Shown here: positions 12,501 to 26,300 of the stretch, one piece after another
How positions within the stretch are numbered: the stretch's first letter is position 1
Layout of the letters: each line of letters begins with the position of its first letter
Origin: Spirodela intermedia
Taxonomy: Eukaryota; Streptophyta; Magnoliopsida; Alismatales; Araceae
Length of the DNA stretch: 64,000 bases
Assembly: GCA_902729315.2 (NCBI GenBank)
Contig: LR746269.1
Coordinates: 439,001-503,000 of the forward strand
Direction of reading: 5' to 3'
Made by a program: the position numbers and the translations under genes
The notes under the pieces: generated by a model
What the model was told of the DNA's origin: nothing
The model's input: only the letters and a program-made list of their open reading frames with translations
Databases searched by the model: none

Positions 12501-13662
12501 TTCCTTTCAAAAGTGTGCTTATCTATGCCGTCGTTTCCCCTCCCCCCAACTAGCTTCTCTCTTTTCCAACTGCTACTAAGCCTATCAAGATCCAATATCC
12601 TGGGGAAGACTCCAATTCAGCATGGAGCTGGCTCGAACGGTGGACTTTTTCCAAGTTCTGGAAGTCTCCTGCCCTGCAAGACGCGATTGCTGCTCCAAAG
12701 GCGAAGGAAGCCGCGTCCGGTAGACCAAAGCGCAGCGTGCGGAGGAACTTTGGTGCAAGCACCCAGACAGGATCGAATGGTTCTGTGGCTGCAGATTCTG
12801 AAAGGCCAAGACGAAGTGTCAAGAAAGCAGCTTCTTCCGGTCCACAATCAGAGCTCGAGAAAGTCAAACTTAGTCTGAGGAAGGTATCTGGTGCTTGTGA
12901 TTCGGGTGAAGCTGAAAATGGGGCGCTGAAGCATGATCTTGGTCAGGACGCCAAGAACGATGCTGGGACTGCTACAGATATCACCAAGCTCACTGTGCAG
13001 GAATCCAGAAATGGCAATGGCAATGGGGGAAACGCGGAGGAAGATGCCAAGCAGTTCCCAGATCAAGAAGAGGTGAAGGGTGGGCCGGTGGGTGAAGTGA
13101 TCGAGGGACAAGAGGAAGGGGTGAACGCAGAGAATGGGGATTTGACCTCTGAGGAGAAGGCATCTGTTGAGGACAAGAGAGGGAGCAAAAGGAGGGCTTC
13201 TTTCCCTGCGAGACCAGAGCATGCGGACAACGGCCCGCAGAGAGCTCCGGTGTTGCCTAGTTATATGGCGGCTACGCAATCCGCCAAGGCGAAGTTTTGT
13301 GGGCAGGACTCACCGAGGCTGGGGTCAGATGGGGTTGACAAGGCTGCGTTCACGCGCAGGCATTCTCTGCCTTTTGGGAGACCGGCTTCTTTGTCTCCGA
13401 GGACTCAGAGACCGGTTCAAGTCAGCTGCAAGGCGGGAGTCAGAGGTGAGAGATCCTTGTATTTTCTTTTATTCCTAGTGCCGCATTTAACCTCTCAAGC
13501 GTCATCTCATCTCCCATGGGTTTCATCCTCTCTCCTGGGCAACCCCATCCTCTCTCTCTCTCTCTCTCTCTGATGCCTTTATAGAGATTTTCAAATTGGC
13601 TCCACTAGATCGTTTTTGGGTTTGTCTTAGGAAAGACAGATGAACCTTGTCCAGTGCCTAGT

Positions 13663-13708
<46 letters not shown>

Positions 13709-13793
13709 CTCTCTCTTTCTCTCTGTTCTCAGTTTCCATGTTTCGTTTTTCGTACATACAGAGAAGCCCATCCCTGTTGCGTGGAGGCGGTGA
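9564..13793 (+). CDS. IQ67-domain calmodulin-binding protein (IQD31/IQD32-like)
   Basis: IQD proteins bind calmodulin through IQ motifs and act as scaffolds at microtubules, membranes or nucleus. Exons: 9564-9650, 10686-10970, 11865-12032, 12369-12449, 12581-13445, 13631-13653, 13764-13793, giving about 512 residues in phase. The N-terminus [18 protein letters not shown] is the IQD31/32 signature. The IQ67 region (residues ~110-178) contains [36 protein letters not shown] and [14 protein letters not shown]. The WSWLERW motif follows the 12581 acceptor, and the protein ends PIPVAWRR, the family's usual tail. The intron phase after the first IQ motif is the conserved one. The acceptor at 12581 and the 23-bp penultimate exon are the least certain parts. 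The introns around that tiny exon carry CT microsatellites, and a poly-T tract precedes exon 3. Confidence 0.85.
13668..13703 (+). repeat. (CT)n microsatellite in the last IQD intron
   Basis: A CT run fills about a third of the short intron 13654-13763. A smaller (CT)n lies at 13554-13572 in the preceding intron. Both are pyrimidine on the transcript strand. Confidence 0.85.
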
Positions 13794-14398
13794 TCCGGTG
13801 GGAGCAGTTACGCTGGTCTTGTTCGAGTCTCCTTCAGGCTTCTTCCGAGTCTCTGGTGCCCTCTCTCTCTACGCTGACTCTTTAATGCTAACCAGGGGAC
13901 GGTGAGTGATGCTGTGGTATGCGGATTTGGTCAACGGCTTGCTTATTTTCCCTTGTTCCAACTAGGCTCATTTTCCTTTTTTGGTTTGTATATATCGGCT
14001 TCTGAGGTCGGTTTGACCAATGCCTTGGAGACCTGTCTAACGTTTCCCCTTCTCCATGCGAAATCTGACTTGTTCTTGCCGGTTTCCAACCGCCTAACAG
14101 AACCCAGCTGCGCCGCCAGAATATAAAGACATTAACCCGTAGTTTCTTAGTGGGCTTCTCCTCTTCCTAGCCCATTGGGCTCGGTCCATATCATTTCCAA
14201 TGGTTCCCAAGGCCCAGACTTCTCTCTGCTCCGCGGCGGAGGAAAAAACCTTACATTCCTCCGCCGCCGCTTTCCTCCGGACTCATCTGCCAATCAACCA
14301 ATGGAATATACATTAATTAAACGAACACATCCCGTGGCAGAGCACCTGTTCCAATCGGTTCTTCGGACTCTAGCGAGAGAGAGAGAGAGAGAGAGATG
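13794..14398. other. Convergent 3' flanks of IQD and LIP1-like genes
   Basis: About 600 bp lie between the two convergent stops. There is no gene in it. A (GA)n run at 14374-14396 abuts the LIP1-like stop codon and would sit in its 3'UTR as (CU)n. Confidence 0.5.
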
Positions 14399-17300
14399 TT
14401 AAACGTTGATGTCCGCCCGCTTCGTTCTGGCGGCGCCGCCGGCTTCCGGCGGCCTAGGCCCGGCGTACCTGTGGAAGCCGTAGCCCTCGGCGGGGGTGGA
14501 GACCGGCTGCTGGGGGTACAACGTCGTGGGCGGCGTCAGGTTGCGCTGCGCCGGCAGCGGGGCGAGCCCGTTGTATCTGTACGCCTCCTCCTTCGTCCTG
14601 CCAGAGGAAAGTCAACATCGAGAGCTTCAGACACCCTAGCTTCAAGGTAGTCAACGGCGAGGGGTAGCTGCAAGGTCAACCCTCTCAACGGGCGTGCTTC
14701 CCATGATATGTACGTACGTACCTCGTGATTTTATTGAGGGATTGGTCGTCGTCGCTGGAGATCTCACTCGAGCGGAAGACGGAGCTGGTGACCGGGCTCA
14801 ACGACCAGGGACTCGGCCCGGACAGCTCGTCCGGAAAGTATCTTCTCCTGATCAACTGGAACGATACACACATCAATAAAAAGGTCAACTTTTGACGGGT
14901 CAACGGAGGATCAGGCGAGGGGCCAGCGTACCAAGCGGAAGAACTTCACAATGGCCTCCTTGTCGAACCTCGCTTCCTTGGCTGCCTACACACACCCACA
15001 TCAAGAACATACGCCATTAATAGAAATCCTTGGCCGGGCCGGGTGGAAGGACCGATGAGCAGCAGAGAAGAAGAAGACGAAGAAGAAGAAGAAGAAGAAG
15101 AAGAAGAAGAAGAAGAAGAAGGGTGGAGGGGGGAGGTTTCTTACTGAGAGAATGGCTCCGCCGCCGGGGAAAGAGTCCGTGAGGGGAATTTCTTCGCTGG
15201 GAGGGAGGAGTCCCTGCCTTTCGACCCACAAGCGGGCGGCGTCGACGAGGTTGCCGCTGCTCCCCCTGGCGCCTTCGGTGTTCGCAATGTCGACCTTGTT
15301 GCTGAGGACGAGGAAAGGAACAGGGAGCCCGCCGGGGCCTCCCGATTCGAGCGGGGCGGAGAAGGTGCCCGCCTCTGCAATTTCAACCGCCCACTTGTGT
15401 AGGCTTGCTTTCGTCCTCCTCTGAGAAAGATCATGGACAAATATAACACCTGGACGGGAGTGCCAGGAGAAGGAGAATAGTTTCCTCTCAGACCAATTCG
15501 TTGACAAAATCCATGTCTCGTGAGTGAGTGTATGATGATATAAAAACTAAAATAACTGGGTTCAATCATAACAAAATGGACCTCCCAACACCAATAAACT
15601 AATAAAATAATAACAATATAAAAAAACCCATCGATGGCTTTTTTCAAGTCAACCATCTTCTTCTTCTTCCTTATGATCTAGAAGATGTTTCGAATCAGGA
15701 ACTTGCTAAGATTGTAGAACAAAAAAAGTGATAACTAGTCTGAAAATCTGGCAGAATTTAAAGATCCAGTTAAAATAGCCCAACGGGAACAACAGCACAC
15801 AAATTAACTCACGAAATTCCCCTGTTAGATATCCAACTGATGATGCGCCGGAAAAGTGATTTAAATATATGGGTGATATCGTATTCATTGTTATGAGATT
15901 CTTTGTAGTGAGCGTGCATGAAACCCTAGAAAAAAATAATGCAACCCCATTTGTTAGGGATCAATGACGAGAAAATAATTATAGAATTAAGGAGGAGATG
16001 AACATGACAGTCTTCTGAATGGCGCAGAAACATGCGACCGACAGCAAAGTTTAAAAACAGCTGATAGTAGTATTCAAATGAGGCATTCGATGGGGATGAA
16101 GTTGTTGAAAGATAAACGGAAATGGTGAGAGGGCATATGCTATGGGCGTCGAGGGGGGGAGGTCATCCTTCACCATTGATCTGCGCATAGAAGATGGATC
16201 TGCATTTCTTGTATCGCTCGTGTCCAGACACATCCCAGAGTTCCACGAAGAAGTCCCTCTCTGAATCGCTTTTTATGCTGTTGGAAGAGCTGCTAGATCT
16301 TCCATAAGAAATATGCTGATTAATAGAGAAAATCGAGCTTCAATACGATTCCAAAATCATGAAACGTCTCAGAACTTTAGATAGAGAAACAGGATGATTA
16401 CTTTGACACTGACTGCGCAGCCAACTGTTTGAGGCGGGTGAGCAATAGCAGAACCTTTAACGATTAAATGAACGAGGGATGTCTTCCCAACACCTGGAAT
16501 CAGATTAACACGATGATAGATTTAAGTTAGAAACATGAATCACATAAATGGAATTAAAAGGAATGGAGCAAACAGAAGAAGCAAATTACTCGATCATCAT
16601 GAAGGCAGATCAAGGAACTTTAAATAGGGTTCAAGAAGTTCATCAATGTCTCAATTATAGTTTTTTTAACATGAAATAGTCAGCAATATTCACTCGGCTA
16701 TATCAGTGAGGGAAGATAATATACAAGAGATCAGAAATAAGCAAAACACGGAACGGATAAGAACATGTATTAAAGCACCTGATAAACTTCTTGACATCCT
16801 TCCCAAAAATGAAACTGTTCTTGAAATCAGAAGAAATGAGACGGAATTACGTTTACAGAGACTCTTACCGTCGACTGAATGAACGTTTTATAAGCTAAGT
16901 AGTGAGAGCCCATCCTTCATTAGTATAACCAAATTCCAGTGTATTGGCGGACATAGGCTGAACAAATAGGTAATGTATATAAATTTAGGAAAGTACTAGG
17001 CATATTCATAATGCCCAAGAAATAGCAATATCATAACGCTTATGATTTACGTGTAGAAAAAAAACATAACTACCAAACAAGTCTCTCCAATCCCCTAACT
17101 AAATTTGTGGCCGTCTCAATAAACCAGCTGACTAAAACATCCTCTACGTCAAGATTGTAACTAACTTTATAGCTTTCCATGATTACATTGCTCGTGGATT
17201 TACTTAAAGTAGAGACGCCTCATCACAGTCTACACTAAAACCCAATCTTATAATGCATACCATAATCGCCAGTAATTGAAACATTGATATCATTATCCTC

Positions 17301-18097
17301 AGATCCTGTCTCTAAAAGGTTTTGGACAGAAACACAGTAGCATCTGATGCTAATGACAAAATATCGGGCCAATCTGAGTCTTGAATGGCCAATGCCTCAG
17401 CCAAGCTGAGAACCACAACAGCAGTAGCCAGATTTTCACTCTGCAACGAAACGAATCCCCCCTCCAAGTCGAAGAACACTTACTTTTTCACGTGCACGAT
17501 CCCCAAACTTCACCCTCTTGGCAGTTTTTTTTCCAAACTAGTCAAGAGCATTCAATCACATTTATCTTGATCCAAACCCCAACTCAAGGCTTCCCTCGAA
17601 TGGTGACATTTAGTTTTTGATAGCAGCAGAGATTTGGTAACCGCCTCATTACTATTAGCTTTAAAATTATAAGAGAATGACATACTGTCTCAAACTCAAA
17701 CGTTTTGGCATTATATTCCAAACTCAAACTAAAAGATGTGCGGCCATCTTCAATCCAAATGCCGCTGATAATCCGTTAACCCTCAGTTATAAACGGTCAG
17801 TGCCGATGTGGCTACCTTACCATTATCCAATGCAACGCAATGCTCCGGTCATGAACACATTGGCATCACGCCACACTCCCAATAGTATCGTAGACAGGAG
17901 AGAGGGAAAACATGATTGAAAACTAAAAAAAGGCGGGTATTTTAAGCAAGATCTCCATGTTAAACAGTCATAAATAAGTTTGACGAGGTATGAACAATGA
18001 AAGTACCCGCATCACCGACGACGAGGACGCGAACCTGCCCGCAAGGGAGCCCGCCGTTTTGATCCGGGGCATCCTTCTCTCTTTGCCTCCAGAACAT
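14399..18097 (-). CDS. LIP1: Small GTPase LIP1-like (LIGHT INSENSITIVE PERIOD 1)
   Basis: LIP1 is a plant Ras-superfamily GTPase that tunes the circadian clock to light and affects pavement-cell shape. Exons (minus): 18097-18007, 16493-16402, 16315-16174, 15449-15145, 14985-14932, 14855-14722, 14597-14399, giving 338 residues in phase, close to the ~342 of Arabidopsis LIP1. The start MFWRQREKDAPDQNGG matches the family. The P-loop GDAGVGKT is at residues 28-35, LWDVSGHE is switch II, and NKVD sits at about 159-162. The C-terminus (YNGLAPLPAQRNLTPPTTLYP, then ADINV) has no CaaX box, as known for LIP1. Intron 1 is long (1.5 kb). A GAA triplet tract sits just inside intron 4 next to its donor. 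Confidence 0.93.
15065..15122. repeat. (GAA)n triplet tract in LIP1 intron 4
   Basis: About 19 GAA units with few interruptions occupy over a third of a 159-bp intron (15144-14986 on the minus strand), starting about 20 bp from the splice donor. On the transcript strand the repeat reads UUC. Confidence 0.9.
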
Positions 18098-19108
18098 ATC
18101 TTCCGGAAATGTACCCTCCCCTCAAAGAGCAAAAAACGAAATCGAACAAACAGCCCGAACGGGAGAAAAGCCAGCGAACATCACGCGGATCAGATGAACA
18201 CCGCCGCAGGTTAGCCAGACGAGGAGACGAGACTCGTCGGATTCCGCGTCAATACTGGCCAGAGAGGCCGTCGGGAAGATCTGAAAAGGAGAATGGGAGG
18301 ATGCATCATTCAGATTCCTACCAGAAGAAGATCTGAAAAAGAATTCCCGAACCAGCGTACTCCTCTGCAGCGTCGAATTACCTGGCGACAACTCCGTACC
18401 GAGCGACCGAGCGAGAGAGAGAGAGAGCTCACAACCTCTCAGTCTGAGATCCAACGGGCCCTGCCAGCCCCCAGGAAGCCGAAGGAACAGACTTGCGAAC
18501 AGAAGGAAGAATCTTCTTCTCGCCTTCCGTCCTCACGAACTCTGGTCCCGTTTTATACGATGTAGCTCATGTGCCCTCCTCCAGGCGCGCCTGCGGAAGA
18601 GCCAGGCTCGGGAAATGGTGGAAGAACCGGGATGGGGAACCACTGTGGTCGTCTACACCCGCGTATAAACATAAACTTATCCTGCCCCGACCGCACACGG
18701 AATCATTATCTCATAGACGATAAAAATAATTTCCGATAAAATGATATATATATTTTTAAAATTCCGTTATTGCAAAGACTTAAATATTTTTTTGCACAAT
18801 TTTTATACTATCGTTACCACTTCAAGATTTTCTTCCTCTGTCTCATTGACCAATCTCACCAACGGCGCGGGGAGGGAGCACGTTAGCTAATGCAGTTCCG
18901 ACGATGCACAGCTGCGGAGAGTCTGCGTAGGACGGAGTAGAAGAGAAGGGGAGGGGGGTGACCTGGCGGACCGCCACCGACACAGAGAGAGAGAGAGACG
19001 TGTCCAGGGAGAAGGGGGCCCACCTCCGCCACTGGACATCTCTGCTGCCCAGGTAGACCACCCTGTAAAGAGGTCAACGAAGCTCAAGGCCGACCAATGG
19101 GGGGGGGT
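18098..19108. promoter_or_regulatory. Spacer: LIP1 5' flank and NDUFAF7 3' flank
   Basis: The left 450 bp are the likely 5'UTR and promoter of LIP1, with a GA run at 18413-18427. About 180 bp of AT-rich DNA follow (18660-18840). The right part (18840-19108) is GC-rich with short minus-strand open frames but no family I recognise; it is probably the 3'UTR of the methyltransferase gene. Confidence 0.4.
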
Positions 19109-22899
<3,791 letters not shown>

Positions 22900-23674
22900 G
22901 GTCTCTCCCGATGAGGGTTTTCGAAGGGTTCTCACAACCAAGAAGGAAATCCCGTTTACCATTATTATATTTTGTTATTTTACCCACAAATATAAATGTT
23001 TTATATTTTTATGAGAACATTTAATATATTTATGTTTATACTTCACGGAAGTACGCCTCCACATCGGCCTGCCGCCTACGAGGCCCGCAAAAAACTGGGC
23101 CTGGGCTTTGCGTACCGGACAAGCCGACAAGTACCCGGGGCCCACCTATCGACACTCGACACGTGACGTCAACGTCAACAGCTGCACAGGGCCTATTCAT
23201 GGACTCCGACAAGGTGGAACATGAAAGGCAGCGGGCCCACCCCGCCGCACGCCTTCGGCAGGGACAGGAGACTTGGCCGGCTCTTCGCGACACGTATTGG
23301 CCCAATCGCCGAGTTAAGGTCAGGGTATGGCCAATCTTTTACCGACACGTAGCGAAGTCAATCGGTCAAACACGGGAAATAGTCTTCAGTGAGAGAGAGA
23401 GAGAAATGCCAATGACACCTGGGCTAGTCACGTATTCAAGTCTTCTTGCTTATACGTATTCTCCTCAGGCCTAATAACTAAAGTCAACCTTACGATGTCA
23501 AACCCAGAAAATAAGCTAGAGAGAGAGAGAGAGAGAGAATTGCAAAAAAATGAAGAAACTGTGAAACCAAGATCATCTAGTTTATTGCTAGGAAAGCTGA
23601 AGAAACAGGGGGGAGGTTACAGAGGGAGGGCGGTCCCCTGGGATCGGGATTTTATTGGAAAAAGGGTGGACCTT
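22900..23674. promoter_or_regulatory. Promoter region of NDUFAF7 and 3' flank of HD-Zip gene
   Basis: There is AT-rich DNA at 22960-23040 and then a GC-richer block (23040-23480) with several GGGCCCAC-type boxes (near 23137 and 23233) and an ACGT cluster. GA runs at 23391-23403 and 23519-23539 lie toward the HD-Zip 3' end. No coding exon is seen. Confidence 0.5.
23160..23171. promoter_or_regulatory. Overlapping G-box and C-box (bZIP/bHLH site)
   Basis: CACGTG at 23160-23165 overlaps TGACGTCA at 23164-23171, and another ACGTCA follows directly. Such ACGT cores are bound by plant bZIP factors, and the G-box also by bHLH factors. The site is about 260 bp upstream of the NDUFAF7 start codon. Confidence 0.5.
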
Positions 23675-25100
23675 TCAGTAGGAGGGCCAGAGCCAGAAGG
23701 AGTGGTCGGCGGCGAAACCAAAGTTGGGGAGGCGGCGCGCCACCTCGGCGTCGTCCTCCGCCGCCGGGGAGAGGTCGGAGTTGTCGAGGTCGAGGGCGGC
23801 GGTGGAGGAGGAGGTGGGCTCGACGGCGGGGGAGCTCCATCCCCGGTCGCTGTGGGGGGGGCTGTCGCCGTCGAGCACGCCGCTATTGGCGGCGCTGAGG
23901 TCCTCCTGCTTGCCGGTGACGAGCGGGTGGTGGCGGAGCTCCCCCGCCGCCTCCCCCGCCGGATCTCGCCTCTGCAACAGCGAGTGGGTTCTTGGTTCGT
24001 GGCATGGCAGAGAGCCGCTTCTGCCGTTCTCCTTGAGGAGGATCTTCTCTGTCAGAGCATTAACCTGTCGGCAAATTATGAAGAAATAAGGTCACGCTCA
24101 GAGCTCCCATTCTTGCTACTAATCGCCACTTTTTGTAGAAAATATTCGTCAAAGAATGAAGCAGAATCCAATCAGGATTCAGCCGGAGCAAGAACCCCTG
24201 TGCCGCATTCATAGTTTGATCGAAAGCTTGCATAGCTGGGGATTTTTTTTTCTCTCTCTAATTTTCTTGCAAGATTGGGACGAAGGTGATCACCTCTGAT
24301 CTGAGCTTCTCCTTCTCCTTCGCCATGGCCTCATAGTCGGCCCTGAGAGCGCTGTAGCTGGACTGCAGCACCTCGTAGTCCTTCTCCAGCTGCTTCGTCT
24401 TCCACCTCGCCCGCCGGTTCTGAAACCAGATGGCGACCTGCCTGGGTTGCAGCCCCAGTTCCCTCGCGAGCTGGAGCTTCCTCTCTGGTTCCAGCTTGTT
24501 CTCCGTCTCGAAGCTCCTCTCGAGGGACTGGACCTGGTCGGTTCTCAGCCGCCGCTTCTTCTCCGGCTGGTGTAGGTGCTCCTCAAGATCATCATCGCCT
24601 GCTTCCTCCGATTCCATCTGTTGGTAGAAGGATCGCCCAGGCGTGCCCCCGGGGGCATCCTCGAACTTCAGCATCGATCCCCGACCTGGAAGAACACCCA
24701 GAGGAAATCACGACATAACCGGTCCGCGTTAGGGTTCGACTGCAATGATCTCGTACCGTTCAGAGATCTTGAGCATTCATCACAGAAGGAAGACGCTCGG
24801 AAGAACGAAGATGGATGAACAATGAAAATCGGATTTATCAGCGTCACATTCAGATCCCGAACGGTGCCCTCGAGGTGTATGCAGATGATCCGATCTGAGA
24901 AATAATAGCATCCGAGGGAAAGAACGGGGGGGACGGGGGAAGGAAGGAAGGATGATGTGTCGGGAGAGAAGGGGAAATCTACCACGGAAGCTAGAAGAAG
25001 CTCCAGAAGCCATGAGAGCGTCGATTGCCTCCCGAGAGATCCCGTCGCTAGGAAGGAATTCAGCCATGTTCGAACCCACGTAGACTCTCCGTTCGGCCAT
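23675..25100 (-). CDS. HD-Zip class I transcription factor, HAT5/ATHB1-like
   Basis: HD-Zip I proteins are plant-specific nuclear regulators that bind pseudopalindromic CAATNATTG as dimers, often in growth and abiotic stress. Exons (minus): 25100-24983, 24685-24294, 24064-23675, giving 299 residues in phase. The start [12 protein letters not shown] matches the MAGGRVYGGSNM start of HAT5-like proteins I recall. The homeodomain (residues ~81-137) begins [19 protein letters not shown] and contains the helix 3 motif [15 protein letters not shown]. It runs straight into a leucine zipper (~138-175). The C-terminus contains [12 protein letters not shown] and ends [13 protein letters not shown], an aromatic tail like that of HAT5, where activation motifs lie. 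A later ATG (25067) is possible but less likely. Confidence 0.93.
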
Positions 25101-25440
25101 CTGCTCCCCCTCTCCCCCCTCTTGATGGAGAAGAAGAGAAACCTCGATCGCAGAGGAAGATCGGGATCCGTCAGAAGGTCAGCTCCTTCGGGCTAAGCGA
25201 CCGGAGAGGCATGGTCTCTCCGTAGAATTGGGGTGGTCCTTCTGGCTCCGGAAGAAGCTGGTTATCATGATGACGGAGCTCTGAGAACTCGGATAGCTCC
25301 CGCCCATCCTGTTCAGAAGGAGGCCGTGGGAGGGTAGACAGCACCCTGCCGATGAAGATGGCCGAACTTACTCACCTTCCTCAACCTTCCCAGGGGGGGA
25401 AACGTTCAGAACTACCACGTCTGATCCAGTACATATGACG

Positions 25441-25489
<49 letters not shown>

Positions 25490-26028
25490 ACAAGGAGAAG
25501 GAGCGGGGACAGGACGGCTCTCTCTCTCTCTCTAAATTTTCTTCGCTCGCTTCTGGTTCTTCCAACGGACACTTCCCGGAGGAAGACGGGGGGAAGAGGA
25601 TAATAAAGCAGGGGAAGGGGAAGAGATTTCCTGGGTTCCGTTTATGGTATACCCTTTTCTTTAATATATTATTCTCGACGACTCCACCCCTGCGGGGCCC
25701 GCTTTCTGAGGAATCTAGGCCCACTCGCCACGTTCTCAGCGCCGCCCCGGGTCCCACACGATGCGACCCCCACGAACCTCCGCCATCACCGAGAGAATAT
25801 CGCTCTTATTGGGCCACCCTCGCGGCCCGCCACCGAGAGCCTGTCAGTCGTACGAGAGACGTCTCCGACTGCGATACCTCATCCCCACTTCCGGCCGGAG
25901 CCCAATAGCTAGGAGGCACCTGTTGTGGTGCCCCACACAGAGCGGCCCAATAAGAGCGGAGCCCATACCATCCATCACTGTCGTCCTCGTCGTCGTCGTC
26001 CACATCCGCGAGGAGAAGAAAATGAAAA

Positions 26029-26072
<44 letters not shown>

Positions 26073-26300
26073 AGGTGGGGGAGTTTTGCTTGGGTTTGGT
26101 TGGTTCCAGAGAGGAAGGAAACAGGGAAGAAGAAACAAGAAACACCTGGTGGTCCTTTTGGTCTCTCCCGCCCCAGAATTATTGCTCACAGGCCCCGGAA
26201 AGGAGGAATGGGGAGAGCGGGCAAAACTAGCTAGCTAGCTGCTCGTCCATGAAGGAAGAGGATCCGCAAAAGTAGGAGGAAGGGGAGGGGAGAAAAATAT
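25101..26300. promoter_or_regulatory. HD-Zip 5' flank and VDAC 3' flank with GA microsatellites
   Basis: Perfect GA runs lie at 25444-25485 and 26031-26071, the first probably in the HD-Zip 5'UTR or promoter. Open frames here are made of the repeats or lack family resemblance, and I call no gene. Confidence 0.5.

Noticed and set aside
18843-19087. Extra C-terminal exon of the methyltransferase or a small gene
   Set aside because: The methyltransferase ends at its normal C-terminus (stop at 19109), and the short frames here resemble nothing.
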